A stretch of 64,000 nt of DNA, taken from assembly GCF_905120345.1 (NCBI RefSeq), contig NZ_CAJHOA010000003.1, positions 124,001 to 188,000 on the forward strand, written 5' to 3'. Shown in pieces: positions 27,561-36,371 of this stretch (the stretch's first letter is position 1; the number at the start of each line of letters is the position of its first letter). Below the pieces are notes generated by a model that was given only the letters and a program-made list of their open reading frames with translations, was not told where the DNA came from and ran no database searches. This DNA comes from Denitrificimonas caeni. Lineage in GTDB: Bacteria; Pseudomonadota; Gammaproteobacteria; Pseudomonadales; Pseudomonadaceae. Both the position numbers and the translations under genes were made by a program.

Positions 27561-28966
27561 TATTGTCCTGCTAAAGTTGTGGCCGGTATGGAGAGGATCT
27601 GACCTATTTTCAGAGCGTCACTGCTGAGTTTGTTCGCGCTGCGCAATTGTGCAAGGCTGATTTGGTAACGCTGTGATAATAAAGCGACAGTTTCACCGGA
27701 GCGCACCACATGTTCACGTGGGCCAATAGCGAGTTTGCCTGAATCGCGCAGCCAAGCAACATAGCTACCTGGTGGTGGGTTTTGTTGGAAAAATTGGCGA
27801 ATACCCGAATGAATAGAGCGTGCTAAGGTTTGCTGATGACTTCTATTGGCGAGCTTTTTCGATTCACCCGGATTGCTGATAAAGCCTGTTTCTACAAGGA
27901 TAGATGGCATGTCTGGCGATTTGAGTACCATAAAGCCTGCCTGCTCCACACGCTTTTTGTGCAGCGGGGTGATGCGGCCCATATTGCTCAGTACTTTTTG
28001 GCCGACATCAAGGCTTGAAGATAAAGATGCCGTCATCGACAGGTCAAGCAACACGCCGGCGAGCATGGCGTCTTTATCATCTAACTTAACATTGCCCGCA
28101 CCGCCAATTAAGTCGGAACGGTTTTCACTGTCGGCCAACCAGCGTGCAGTCTCTGAGGTAGCGCCACTGTCGGACAAAGCAAACACTGACGCACCAAATG
28201 CAGCCGCCCGTGGTGCTGCATCAGCGTGAATAGAAACAAATAAGTCCGCACCTTTCTTGCGGGCAATTTCGGTGCGACGACGCAGTGGAATAAAGTAATC
28301 ACCGGTGCGCACCAGTTCTGCTCTAAAGCCTTTTTCAGCATTGATTTGTCGTTGCAGTTCTTTAGCAATCATCAAAACCACATTTTTTTCACGTATACCA
28401 CCAGGCCCTATAGCGCCTGGGTCTTCACCACCATGGCCAGCGTCAATAGCAATCACTACATCGCGTTTGCTCGAAGCGGGTAGTCGTGAGAGTTTACTGG
28501 GCAGCGAGGCTGCTGGTGCGCTAGCCGGCTGACGCACGGGGTTATTAGCCATAGGCGCTGTAGTGTTAGGTACGCTATCAAATAAGTCGACGACTAGGCG
28601 GTGACCGTATTGCTGATTTGGCGTTAAGGTGAAACTTTTAGGGCTGACTTGTGACGATATATCGAGAACAATACGTAATTGATCTGGACCTTGGCTACCG
28701 GTACGTACTTGTGTGATGGGTGATTTACCACCGGTTAAACTGTTCAGTTGGGTCAGTAACTTGGCTTGCTTGATATCAATAACGATACGGTCTGGCGCAC
28801 TGAGGGTAAAAACACTGTGCTCAACAGGACCAGTGAGATCAAAAACTAGGCGAGTGTTATCCGGTGCACGCCACAGGCGCACACTGTTAATTTGGCTCAT
28901 TGCAAACGCTTGTAAAGGTAAGACAATACAGACAACTAAAGCAGCTAGTAACGATTGTATGCGCAC
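27560..28966 (-). CDS. amiB: N-acetylmuramoyl-L-alanine amidase (AmiB type)
   Basis: A 468-residue periplasmic amidase that cleaves septal peptidoglycan crosslinks for daughter-cell separation, activated by EnvC/NlpD-type factors. Order of parts: signal peptide (1-22, ending AFA), AMIN domain (about 25-125), linker, amidase_3 domain starting [16 protein letters not shown] with later [16 protein letters not shown] and [11 protein letters not shown] zinc/catalytic motifs, and a C-terminal LysM ([15 protein letters not shown]). I choose GTG at 28966 because GAGGA lies 6 nt upstream; GTG at 28978 has none. It overlaps mutL by one base. Confidence 0.94.
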   Translation of the reverse strand: MRIQSLLAALVVCIVLPLQAFAMSQINSVRLWRAPDNTRLVFDLTGPVEHSVFTLSAPDRIVIDIKQAKLLTQLNSLTGGKSPITQVRTGSQGPDQLRIVLDISSQVSPKSFTLTPNQQYGHRLVVDLFDSVPNTTAPMANNPVRQPASAPAASLPSKLSRLPASSKRDVVIAIDAGHGGEDPGAIGPGGIREKNVVLMIAKELQRQINAEKGFRAELVRTGDYFIPLRRRTEIARKKGADLFVSIHADAAPRAAAFGASVFALSDSGATSETARWLADSENRSDLIGGAGNVKLDDKDAMLAGVLLDLSMTASLSSSLDVGQKVLSNMGRITPLHKKRVEQAGFMVLKSPDMPSILVETGFISNPGESKKLANRSHQQTLARSIHSGIRQFFQQNPPPGSYVAWLRDSGKLAIGPREHVVRSGETVALLSQRYQISLAQLRSANKLSSDALKIGQILSIPATTLAGQ

Positions 28967-28985
28967 GGGTATCCTCACTATATGT

Positions 28986-29453
28986 TTAAGTTAGAGTTGC
29001 CAAAGCAACGCACCAACTTTTGCCGCGTGTACTGAATGGTAATAGTCGCACAATTCGCCCCGTATTATGAGCTTTTATCGTGATTTCGAGGTCAGGTTGC
29101 GGTAAATAGCCTTTACCTTGCTGGGGCCATTCGATTAAACACAGATCATCGTCGGCAAAGTAATCACGAATTCCTAAGTATTCCAATTCTTCAGGATCGC
29201 TTAAACGGTAAAGGTCAAAGTGCCATACACGTAGTTCACCGATTTCATAAGGCTCGACTAAGGTGAACGTTGGGCTTTTTACTGGCCCCGAATGCCCGAG
29301 ACCACGTACGATGCCGCGAGATAAGGTGGTTTTTCCGGCACCTAAATCGCCCTCTAGGAACAAGACACCATGCCCTGCGGTTTGTTCAGCCAGAGCATGA
29401 CCCAGTCGCGTCATTGCCTCTTCATCCTCTATATATAACTCTACGCCTGACAT
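28986..29453 (-). CDS. tsaE: tRNA N6-threonylcarbamoyladenosine biosynthesis ATPase TsaE
   Basis: A 155-residue P-loop ATPase of the TsaBDE complex that builds t6A37 on ANN-decoding tRNAs. The Walker A GDLGAGKTT (about 34-42), SPTFTLVEPYE and HFDLYRL motifs are characteristic. ATG at 29453 is preferred because GAGGAA lies 9 nt upstream and the length then fits the family; a longer reading frame runs back into nnrD. It overlaps the nnrD end by 13 nt and is followed by amiB after 19 nt. Confidence 0.95.
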   Translation of the reverse strand: MSGVELYIEDEEAMTRLGHALAEQTAGHGVLFLEGDLGAGKTTLSRGIVRGLGHSGPVKSPTFTLVEPYEIGELRVWHFDLYRLSDPEELEYLGIRDYFADDDLCLIEWPQQGKGYLPQPDLEITIKAHNTGRIVRLLPFSTRGKSWCVALATLT

Positions 29454-30292
29454 GGACTGTGTTCCTCTAATAGTTGTCGAATAGCTTGGCACATGTCGCT
29501 GGCCACTAGACCGCGGCCTTGGTTGGCCAGTTGCTCGCCAGCACAGGCATGTAGCCAAACGGCTAAACACGCTGCTGAGTCAGCCGTTAAACCTTGCGCT
29601 AAGAGCGCGGCAATCACTCCGCTGAGTACATCACCAAAACCTGCACCTGCCATGACTGGATGGCCACGCTCAACACAGGATAGCTCACCGGCCGGCGTCG
29701 CAATCAGTGAGTGATGGCCTTTCAGTACGGTAACTGCATTATAGCGTTGCGCCAGCGCCAATGCAGCTGTGCAGCGATCCGATTGGACCTGTGTTGTGCT
29801 TATATTGAGTAAGCGTGCGGCCTCGGCGGGGTGCGGGGTTAGAATGCAGTGTTCAGGCAGGTGACAGAAACCTTGAGCGAGCAGATTGAGGGCATCGGCA
29901 TCCCATACTTGCGGTATGGTCTGTTGCGCGGCGCAGCTGAGCAGTGCGCGCGACCAAGATGACTGACCTAAACCTGGACCGACGACGAGGACGCTGGCGC
30001 GTTGTAAGGGTGCGCGCAGCTCAGCGCTGGAGCGTACAGCGCAACTCATTACTTCCGGTAAACGGTTTAAAGCCGCACTAATATGCTGCTCACGAGTGGC
30101 CAAGCTAACCATACCGGCACCGCAACGTAACGCTGCTTGTGCGCTGAGTAAGCCCGCGCCACCCATACCTAAATCGCCGGCAATCACTAACACATGACCC
30201 AACTGGCCCTTGTGCGTATTCATTGCGCGTGGAGCAAGGCGTGTAAGATTATCAGCAGATATACTGCGCACTGGCTTATTATGAGTCATCAT
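29441..30292 (-). CDS. nnrD: ADP-dependent NAD(P)H-hydrate dehydratase
   Basis: A 283-residue carbohydrate-kinase-fold enzyme that repairs hydrated NAD(P)H using ADP. Only the C-terminal YjeF domain is present; the N-terminal epimerase domain found in the fused E. coli protein is missing. Motifs: HKGQLGHVLVIAGD, GPGLGQ, WDADALNLLA, LTPHPAEAARLL, LKGHHSLI and the catalytic-Asp loop AGAGFGDVLSG. Starts near 30292 (ATG ATG) lack a strong Shine-Dalgarno. It is the first gene of the nnrD-tsaE-amiB-mutL operon and is divergent from queG by about 60 nt, as in pseudomonads. Confidence 0.92.
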   Translation of the reverse strand: MMTHNKPVRSISADNLTRLAPRAMNTHKGQLGHVLVIAGDLGMGGAGLLSAQAALRCGAGMVSLATREQHISAALNRLPEVMSCAVRSSAELRAPLQRASVLVVGPGLGQSSWSRALLSCAAQQTIPQVWDADALNLLAQGFCHLPEHCILTPHPAEAARLLNISTTQVQSDRCTAALALAQRYNAVTVLKGHHSLIATPAGELSCVERGHPVMAGAGFGDVLSGVIAALLAQGLTADSAACLAVWLHACAGEQLANQGRGLVASDMCQAIRQLLEEHSPCQA

Positions 30293-30352
30293 TATTTGCA
30301 CCAATGGTTAATCAGTAAGTAATAGTATAACAATTTTTAGGGGTGGAGTTGA

Positions 30353-31411
30353 ATGTCATCGGCGCAGATTGATCTGATTGCACTTACCGCATCGATTCGT
30401 GATTGGGCTGCACAGTTAGGTTTTCAGCAGCTCGGTATTACCGATATCGATCTGAGTGACGATGCTGCGCGGCTGAAGGCTTATTTAGACGCTGGCTATC
30501 ATGGTGAAATGGCCTATATGGCGGATCATGGCAGTATGCGCTGGCGCCCTGCGGAATTGGTGCCGGGTACCGTGCGGGTGATTTCTGTACGCATGGATTA
30601 TCTACCTGACGATACGCAAATGGCGCAGCTGTTGGCGCAACCTGAACAGGCCTATATCTCGCGTTATGCGCTGGGGCGCGATTACCATAAGTTGATCCGC
30701 AAGCGTCTACAGCAGTTGGCGGAGAAAATCACTGCAAGCATCGGTCCATTTGGCTACCGCGCTTTTGTGGATAGTGCCCCTGTATTAGAAAAACCGCTGG
30801 CGCGCAAAGCGGGGCTGGGCTGGGTAGGGAAAAACACCCTGATCTTAAATCGCCAAGCCGGCAGTTGGTTTTTTCTCGGCGAGTTATTTGTTGATATACC
30901 CTTGCCAATCGATACGCCGAATGATCGTGATCATTGTGGCAAATGTACCGCGTGTTTAGAGGTATGTCCGACCCAAGCCTTTGTCGGTGCGCGCGTATTA
31001 GACGCACGGCGTTGTATTTCCTATCTGACCATTGAGCTCAAAGAGGCGATTCCTGAAGAGCTGCGACCGCTGATCGGTAATCGTGTATTTGGTTGTGATG
31101 ATTGTCAGTTGGTCTGTCCATGGAACCGTTTTGCTAAGCCCACCCAAGAAGATGATTTTCAGCCACGACATGCTTTAGATAACAGCAGTTTAGCGGAGTT
31201 GTTTATGTGGACTGAGGAGCAGTTTTTGACCCGTACCCAAGGTTCGCCGATTCGCCGTACCGGTTATGAGCGTTGGCTGCGTAATCTGGCGGTGGGTTTG
31301 GGCAATGCACCCTCGACCATTCCTGTATTGGAAGCACTTAAAGCGCGTCTTGAGTACCCTTCGGAATTGGTCCGTGAGCATGTGCGCTGGGCGTTGCTGC
31401 AGCATCAATAG
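30353..31411 (+). CDS. queG: Epoxyqueuosine reductase
   Basis: A 352-residue cobalamin-dependent iron-sulfur enzyme that reduces epoxyqueuosine to queuosine in tRNA. The two ferredoxin-like cluster motifs are CGKCTACLEVCP (from Cys195) and CDDCQLVCPWN (from Cys248). Upstream are the YISRYALGRDYHK and FVDSAPVLEKPLA segments typical of QueG. A TGGAG site precedes the ATG. It is divergent from nnrD and leads into about 150 nt without a gene. Confidence 0.95.
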   Translation: MSSAQIDLIALTASIRDWAAQLGFQQLGITDIDLSDDAARLKAYLDAGYHGEMAYMADHGSMRWRPAELVPGTVRVISVRMDYLPDDTQMAQLLAQPEQAYISRYALGRDYHKLIRKRLQQLAEKITASIGPFGYRAFVDSAPVLEKPLARKAGLGWVGKNTLILNRQAGSWFFLGELFVDIPLPIDTPNDRDHCGKCTACLEVCPTQAFVGARVLDARRCISYLTIELKEAIPEELRPLIGNRVFGCDDCQLVCPWNRFAKPTQEDDFQPRHALDNSSLAELFMWTEEQFLTRTQGSPIRRTGYERWLRNLAVGLGNAPSTIPVLEALKARLEYPSELVREHVRWALLQHQ

Positions 31412-31562
31412 GTCGTTGTTCTGGGCAGATTGTCTTGCCAAACAAACGACGTCTGACTGACACCTGTGCTGAATTCAGGCATGGCGTTGTCGACTCAAGC
31501 TAAATATCTTAAAAATCGTTATGATAGGTGTCTCTTTAAACCTTCTAGTGCTTTGAAATATC

Positions 31563-32042
31563 ATGACAGAAAACGATTATCAGCTGGCTTGGGGCATTTA
31601 TGCCGTATCTGCTTTGGGCTGTTTGCTTGCGTGTTTTTATTTTACTGGATGGATGTGGCGTTATTTGCGTGAGCCGTTGCGCGTACTGGCCGCCATTATC
31701 TTATTTACGCCAACAGTGGTTGACCCTTCGCGTGATTTTTATGCGCCTGCGATTGCGATGACGGTGATGGATCTGTTGTTTAAAGTCAGTAATGACGCGT
31801 GGCGTTCAGTCGCTGACTTATTGATTTATGGTGCTATGGTCTTTGCTGTGTATGCAGTATTTATTATGTTACGAGTGCTGTTGACGCGCAAGAAGCGCAA
31901 AGCCCATAAAGACTCTCAACGGCAAGGCTCTGCGCATCGGGATTCATCGCAAGAACCAGAGCTGGAATCTGAGTTAACCTTGCAGCAAATGCTCAATTTA
32001 GAACGAGATAATCAGCCCGCTGCTCTTGTTGCGCGCCGCTAG
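31563..32042 (+). CDS. Putative inner-membrane protein
   Basis: A 159-residue protein with three predicted membrane segments (about 9-30, 38-58 and 88-110). A strongly charged, Lys/Arg then Glu/Gln-rich cytoplasmic tail (about 112-159) follows. I do not recognise a named domain; similar unnamed proteins occur in pseudomonads. Its stop codon is only 11 nt before the start of the class II amidotransferase gene, so the two are probably co-transcribed and may be functionally linked. The ATG is chosen because the hydrophobic segments begin soon after it. Confidence 0.75.
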   Translation: MTENDYQLAWGIYAVSALGCLLACFYFTGWMWRYLREPLRVLAAIILFTPTVVDPSRDFYAPAIAMTVMDLLFKVSNDAWRSVADLLIYGAMVFAVYAVFIMLRVLLTRKKRKAHKDSQRQGSAHRDSSQEPELESELTLQQMLNLERDNQPAALVARR

Positions 32043-32053
32043 GAGACGATGTT

Positions 32054-32824
32054 ATGTGTGAGTTGCTCGGGATGAGCGCCAATGTCCCAACCGATGTGGT
32101 ATTTAGCTTTACTGGGTTGATGCAGCGCGGCGGACGTACTGGCCCACACCGTGATGGTTGGGGGATTGGTTTTTACGAGGGGCGCGGTTTGCGCTTATTT
32201 CAAGACCCGCAAGCCAGTGCTGATTCGGAAATTGCCCGCTTGGTGCAGCGTTATCCGATTAAAAGTGAAACGGTCATTGGTCATATTCGCCAGGCCAATG
32301 TCGGTATCGTCAGTTTAGCCAATACTCATCCTTTTATGCGCGAGATGTGGGGGCGTAATTGGTGTTTTGCGCATAATGGGCAGATGGCTGATTTTACTCC
32401 GTCTGTGGGGATGTATCAGCCGGTCGGCGATACCGATAGTGAAGCAGCTTTTTGTGATCTTTTAAATCGTTTGCGTGCTGCGTGTAGCAGTGAGTGCAGC
32501 ATTGAACAGTTGTTACCGGTCATTGTGGCAGCGTGTCAAGAATACCGTAGCAAAGGTGTATTTAACTGTTTGCTGAGTAATGGTGATTGGTTGTTTAGTT
32601 TTTGCAGTACTAAGCTGGCGCATATCACCCGCCGCGCACCTTTTGGCCCAGCGACCTTAAAAGATGCTGATATGAGTGTGGATTTTCATGCGGAAACCAC
32701 GCCCAATGATGTGGTGACTGTGTTGGCCACTGAACCGTTGACTGACAATGAGCGCTGGACCGTTTATGCGCCGGGTGAATGGCGCTTGTGGCGTAATGGC
32801 GAGACTGTTGCACAAGGTTGTTAG
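32054..32824 (+). CDS. Class II glutamine amidotransferase (YafJ-like)
   Basis: A 256-residue stand-alone Ntn-type glutamine amidotransferase domain. Cys2 would be the N-terminal nucleophile after Met removal (MCELLGMSAN). Supporting motifs are RTGPHRDGWGIGFYEG, VIGHIRQANVG, NTHPFMREMWGR, WCFAHNGQ and GDTDSEAAFC. No synthase domain is attached, so the ammonia acceptor is unknown; E. coli YafJ is the nearest family. AGGAG precedes the ATG. It appears to be in an operon with the membrane protein just upstream. Confidence 0.9.
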   Translation: MCELLGMSANVPTDVVFSFTGLMQRGGRTGPHRDGWGIGFYEGRGLRLFQDPQASADSEIARLVQRYPIKSETVIGHIRQANVGIVSLANTHPFMREMWGRNWCFAHNGQMADFTPSVGMYQPVGDTDSEAAFCDLLNRLRAACSSECSIEQLLPVIVAACQEYRSKGVFNCLLSNGDWLFSFCSTKLAHITRRAPFGPATLKDADMSVDFHAETTPNDVVTVLATEPLTDNERWTVYAPGEWRLWRNGETVAQGC

Positions 32825-32893
32825 TTTTTTCTTTATTTGATCATCGCGTATGACGCAGCGCACTAGTATCACTCTTCGTCCCGCCCCAAGTCG

Positions 32894-32914
32894 GGCGCTA
32901 CGCCATCCATGGCG
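32894..32914. repeat. Small palindromic intergenic element
   Basis: The 11-mer GGCGCTACGCC at 32894-32904 runs into the palindrome CGCCAT-CC-ATGGCG (32901-32914). The same 11-mer recurs once, in the purL/L,D-transpeptidase gap at 50963-50973. It may be a dispersed intergenic repeat family, but two copies are thin evidence. Confidence 0.3.
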
Positions 32915-33007
32915 ACGCTTACCGTGACACTAGCACGCTGCTTGTTGACCTATGATGTTGTTGTCCAGTTCGCAGAAAAAACAGCACGACATGTACAGAA
33001 CTGATTT

Positions 33008-34186
33008 TTACTTCGCCAAATACCGCATACCTTCTTCCAGTCCTTCAATGGTCATGGGATACATTTGATCCTCAATCAGCTCACGAACCATTTTGGTGGA
33101 TTGGGTATAATCCCAGACGTTTTTTGGATAGGGGTTGAGCCAGATGATCTTTTTAAACTTGTGCATAAAACGCTGCATCCAGACATAGCCCGCTTCATCA
33201 TTCCAGTGCTCAACGCTGCCGCCAGGTTGGGCTATTTCGTAAGGTGACATAGAGGCATCACCGACGAAAATCACTTTATAGTCGGCACCATAGGTGTTCA
33301 GCACATCTTGCGTGGCGATACGTTGTTCGAAACGGCGTGAGTTGTTTTTCCATAAACCTTCATAGATAAAGTTATGGAAGTAGTAATACTCCAGATGCTT
33401 GAACTCAGTTTTACACGCGGAAAACAACTCTTCACTGATTTTCACGTGTTCATCCATTGAGCCGCCAATATCAAATAGAATTAGCAATTTAACCGTGTTG
33501 CGGCGCTCGGGGCGCATTTGGATATTGAGTAGACCGCCATCGCGCGCGGTATGATCAATGGTGCCGCTGAGATCAAACTCATCCTCAGCACCTTGGCGGG
33601 CAAACTTACGCAAACGGCGCAGAGCCACTTTAATATTACGCGTGCCAATTTCGACTTGATCATCCAGATCTTTATACTCACGTTGCTCCCAGACCTTAAC
33701 CGCCTTACCTTGGCGCTCGCCATCATTGCCGAGGCGAAAGCCTTCAGGATTATAGCCGCCGGAACCAAAGGGGCTGGTGCCACCGGTGCCAATCCATTTG
33801 TTACCGCCTTTATGCTTACCTTTTTGTTCTTCCAGACGCTGTTTAAAGGCTTCAATCAGCTTATCAAGGCCGCCCAGTGATTTGATTTGTTCACGCTCTT
33901 CAGGGCTGAGCGAGCGTTCAAACTCACGGCGCAGCCATTCATCCGGAATTAAAGCCTCAATATGCTGGTCGAGGTTCTCAATGCCTTTGAAGTAGGCGGC
34001 AAAGGCGCGATCAAACTTGTCGTAATGGCGCTCATCTTTAACCAAAATCGCTCGGGCTAAATAATAGAACTCATCCATATCGGCAAACACGATGTTGTGT
34101 TTCAGCGCATTGATTAAGTCCAACAGCTCGCGCAGCGAAACCGGTACTTTCGCGGCGCGCATTTCATTAAACAGATTAAGCAGCAT
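33008..34186 (-). CDS. VWA domain-containing protein, CoxE-like
   Basis: A 392-residue protein with an all-helical N-terminal part (MLLNLFNEMRAAKVPVSLREL to about 110), a charged linker rich in Gly, and a C-terminal von Willebrand A-like domain (about 225-392). The MIDAS-like loop reads LFDIGGSMDEH, in which the DxSxS of classical MIDAS is DxGGS, as in CoxE-type proteins. A later segment IFVGDASMSPYEI follows. It lies downstream of a MoxR ATPase on the same strand. Such pairs usually act as AAA+/VWA chaperones that mature metal or cofactor sites or remodel partner complexes. The target here is unknown. GAGG lies 9 nt before the ATG. Confidence 0.85.
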   Translation of the reverse strand: MLLNLFNEMRAAKVPVSLRELLDLINALKHNIVFADMDEFYYLARAILVKDERHYDKFDRAFAAYFKGIENLDQHIEALIPDEWLRREFERSLSPEEREQIKSLGGLDKLIEAFKQRLEEQKGKHKGGNKWIGTGGTSPFGSGGYNPEGFRLGNDGERQGKAVKVWEQREYKDLDDQVEIGTRNIKVALRRLRKFARQGAEDEFDLSGTIDHTARDGGLLNIQMRPERRNTVKLLILFDIGGSMDEHVKISEELFSACKTEFKHLEYYYFHNFIYEGLWKNNSRRFEQRIATQDVLNTYGADYKVIFVGDASMSPYEIAQPGGSVEHWNDEAGYVWMQRFMHKFKKIIWLNPYPKNVWDYTQSTKMVRELIEDQMYPMTIEGLEEGMRYLAK

Positions 34187-34259
34187 GGCTACAGACCTCT
34201 TCGGTAAAAGGTGCAGCGGGATAGCTTAAGCAGGCTAAGCTCCCGTGCAGCACATGTGG

Positions 34260-35102
34260 TTAGCGGTTGCGGCGGCTCATAAAGGCCAAACGCTCCAGCA
34301 GCATCACATCTTGCTCATTTTTAACCAAAGCACCGGCCAATGGTGGGATCGCTTTGGTGACATCGCGTTCGCGCAGCACTGCTTCGCCAATATTGTCGGC
34401 CATTAACAGTTTTAACCAGTCAACCAATTCGCTGGTTGACGGTTTTTTCTTCAGACCTGGCACTTTGCGCACATCAAAAAACACATCCAACGCTTCACTG
34501 ACCAAGGACTGGCTGATATTGGGGTAATGCACATCGACGATTTTTTGCAGCGTGTGACGATCGGGGAAGGCAATGTAGTGGAAAAAGCAGCGGCGTAAAA
34601 AAGCATCCGGCAGCTCTTTTTCATTATTGGAGGTAATGATAATAATGGGGCGGTGTTTGGCCTTAATGGTTTCATCGGTCTCGTAGACGTAAAATTCCAT
34701 TTTGTCGATTTCTTGCAGCAGGTCATTGGGGAATTCAATATCAGCCTTGTCGATTTCATCAATCAGCAATACGACTCGCTCGTCTGCCTCAAAGGCTTCC
34801 CACAGTTTGCCTTTATTAATGTAGTTACGCACATCATGAACTTTGTCAGCGTTGAGCTGTGAATCGCGCAAACGGCTGACCGCATCATATTCGTAGAGAC
34901 CTTGATGCGCTTTGGTGGTCGATTTAATATGCCAAGTAATTAAGCGGGCACCAAAGGATTCCGCTAGCTGCTCGGCTAGCATGGTTTTACCCGTGCCGGG
35001 CTCACCCTTGACCAGTAGTGGTCTTTCTAGGGTAATCGCGGCATTGACCGCCAGTTTAAGATCATCTGTTGCAACATAGGATTGAGTACCAGAAAACTTC
35101 AT
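34260..35102 (-). CDS. MoxR family AAA+ ATPase
   Basis: A 280-residue AAA+ ATPase of the MoxR family. Walker A is GEPGTGKT (33-40), Walker B LLIDEID (112-118), sensor 1 IITSNNEKELPDAFLRRC, with an arginine finger in the RRCFFHY segment. The ATG at 35102 has AGAGG 6 nt upstream; an in-frame GTG at 35117 lies before that signal and is rejected. It is transcribed just ahead of the VWA gene (73-nt gap), a conserved chaperone pair. The substrate cannot be inferred from neighbours. Confidence 0.92.
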   Translation of the reverse strand: MKFSGTQSYVATDDLKLAVNAAITLERPLLVKGEPGTGKTMLAEQLAESFGARLITWHIKSTTKAHQGLYEYDAVSRLRDSQLNADKVHDVRNYINKGKLWEAFEADERVVLLIDEIDKADIEFPNDLLQEIDKMEFYVYETDETIKAKHRPIIIITSNNEKELPDAFLRRCFFHYIAFPDRHTLQKIVDVHYPNISQSLVSEALDVFFDVRKVPGLKKKPSTSELVDWLKLLMADNIGEAVLRERDVTKAIPPLAGALVKNEQDVMLLERLAFMSRRNR

Positions 35103-35318
35103 AGCAAACCTCTGCACGACCTGCGCGTTATTGTTGTAAGTAAAATGAGTAAATGGGTCTAATTAGGTGGCTTACTATACCTTGCTCGCCTTGAATTTGT
35201 GAACGGAAGAGCTTTTCGAGTCATTATTTGCGCAATGACTCGTGTAAATCAGACTGGACGCTAGGCGCGCAGGGCTTTACGCTCGTAATAATAAAAATCA
35301 TTAATTGAGGAATTACCA

Positions 35319-36293
35319 ATGAGCCGAATTTATGTCGATAACGCCCAGAGTGTCGGTAACACACCTTTAGTGCAGATCAATCGCTTGGGTCCAAAAGGCG
35401 TCACCATTCTTGCTAAAATAGAGTCACGCAACCCCGCTGGCTCAGTGAAGTGCCGTATTGGCGTCAGCATGGTGCAGGCTGCTGAAGCATCTGGTCTACT
35501 TAAGCCTGGTGTGACCATGGTTGAACCCACCTCTGGTAATACCGGTATAGGCTTGGCTTTTGTTGCGGCCGCTCGTGGCTATAAGTTGATCTTAACGATG
35601 CCGTCATCAATGAGCTTGGAGCGGCGCAAAATTCTTAAGGCCTTAGGTGCAGAGTTGGTGCTGACTGAGCCTGCTAAAGGTATGAAGGGTGCGATTGACA
35701 AAGCACATGAGATTGCCGCGACTGATCCGGCAAAGTACTTAGTCCTGCAACAGTTCGATAATCCAGCTAATCCGGATGTGCATGAGAAAACCACCGGCCC
35801 AGAAATTTGGCGTGATACCGATGGAGCTGTCGATGTTTTAGTCAGTGGTATCGGTACTGGTGGTACGTTGACCGGTGTTTCGCGTTATATTAAAAACACC
35901 TGTGGTAAGCCTATTCTTTCAGTCGGTGTCGAGCCAACCAACTCGCCAGTGATTAGCCAAGTCTTAGCCGGGCAGGAAGTTGCACCCGCGCCGCATAAAA
36001 TTCAAGGTATTGGCGCAGGTTTTGTACCTAAGAATCTTGATTTAAGTATGCTTGATCAGGTCGAGCTGGTCACCGATGACGAAGCTAAGCAAATGGCACT
36101 GCGCTTGATGCGTGAAGAGGGTATTTTGTGTGGCCTATCTTGTGGCGCGGCGATGGCTGTCGCAGTACGCTTGGCGGAGCACCCTAATATGCAAGGCAAA
36201 ACCATTGTCGTGATTCTGCCGGATTCGGGTGAGCGCTATTTGTCGAGCATGTTATTTGATGATCTGTTTACTGAGCAAGAGCTGGCGCAATAA
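35319..36293 (+). CDS. cysK: Cysteine synthase A
   Basis: A 324-residue PLP-dependent O-acetylserine sulfhydrylase that makes cysteine from O-acetylserine and sulfide. The PLP lysine is Lys44 in [11 protein letters not shown]. The substrate loop [12 protein letters not shown], the phosphate loop [12 protein letters not shown] and the C-terminal [11 protein letters not shown] are intact. The whole sequence resembles enteric and pseudomonad CysK rather than CysM. It follows 216 bp of promoter region and precedes aceK by 78 nt; linkage with aceK is not expected functionally. Confidence 0.94.
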   Translation: MSRIYVDNAQSVGNTPLVQINRLGPKGVTILAKIESRNPAGSVKCRIGVSMVQAAEASGLLKPGVTMVEPTSGNTGIGLAFVAAARGYKLILTMPSSMSLERRKILKALGAELVLTEPAKGMKGAIDKAHEIAATDPAKYLVLQQFDNPANPDVHEKTTGPEIWRDTDGAVDVLVSGIGTGGTLTGVSRYIKNTCGKPILSVGVEPTNSPVISQVLAGQEVAPAPHKIQGIGAGFVPKNLDLSMLDQVELVTDDEAKQMALRLMREEGILCGLSCGAAMAVAVRLAEHPNMQGKTIVVILPDSGERYLSSMLFDDLFTEQELAQ

Positions 36294-36371
36294 GGTAATA
36301 AGGGTTATTAGCTGATGCATACGGCAGACGGTTTACAGTTATGCCGTATATCTATTGATGGAGTATGACTG

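Noticed and set aside
31412-31452. Possible hairpin after queG with GTCGTT and AACGAC arms
   Set aside because: The stem needs bulges and has no T-tract; too weak to call a terminator.
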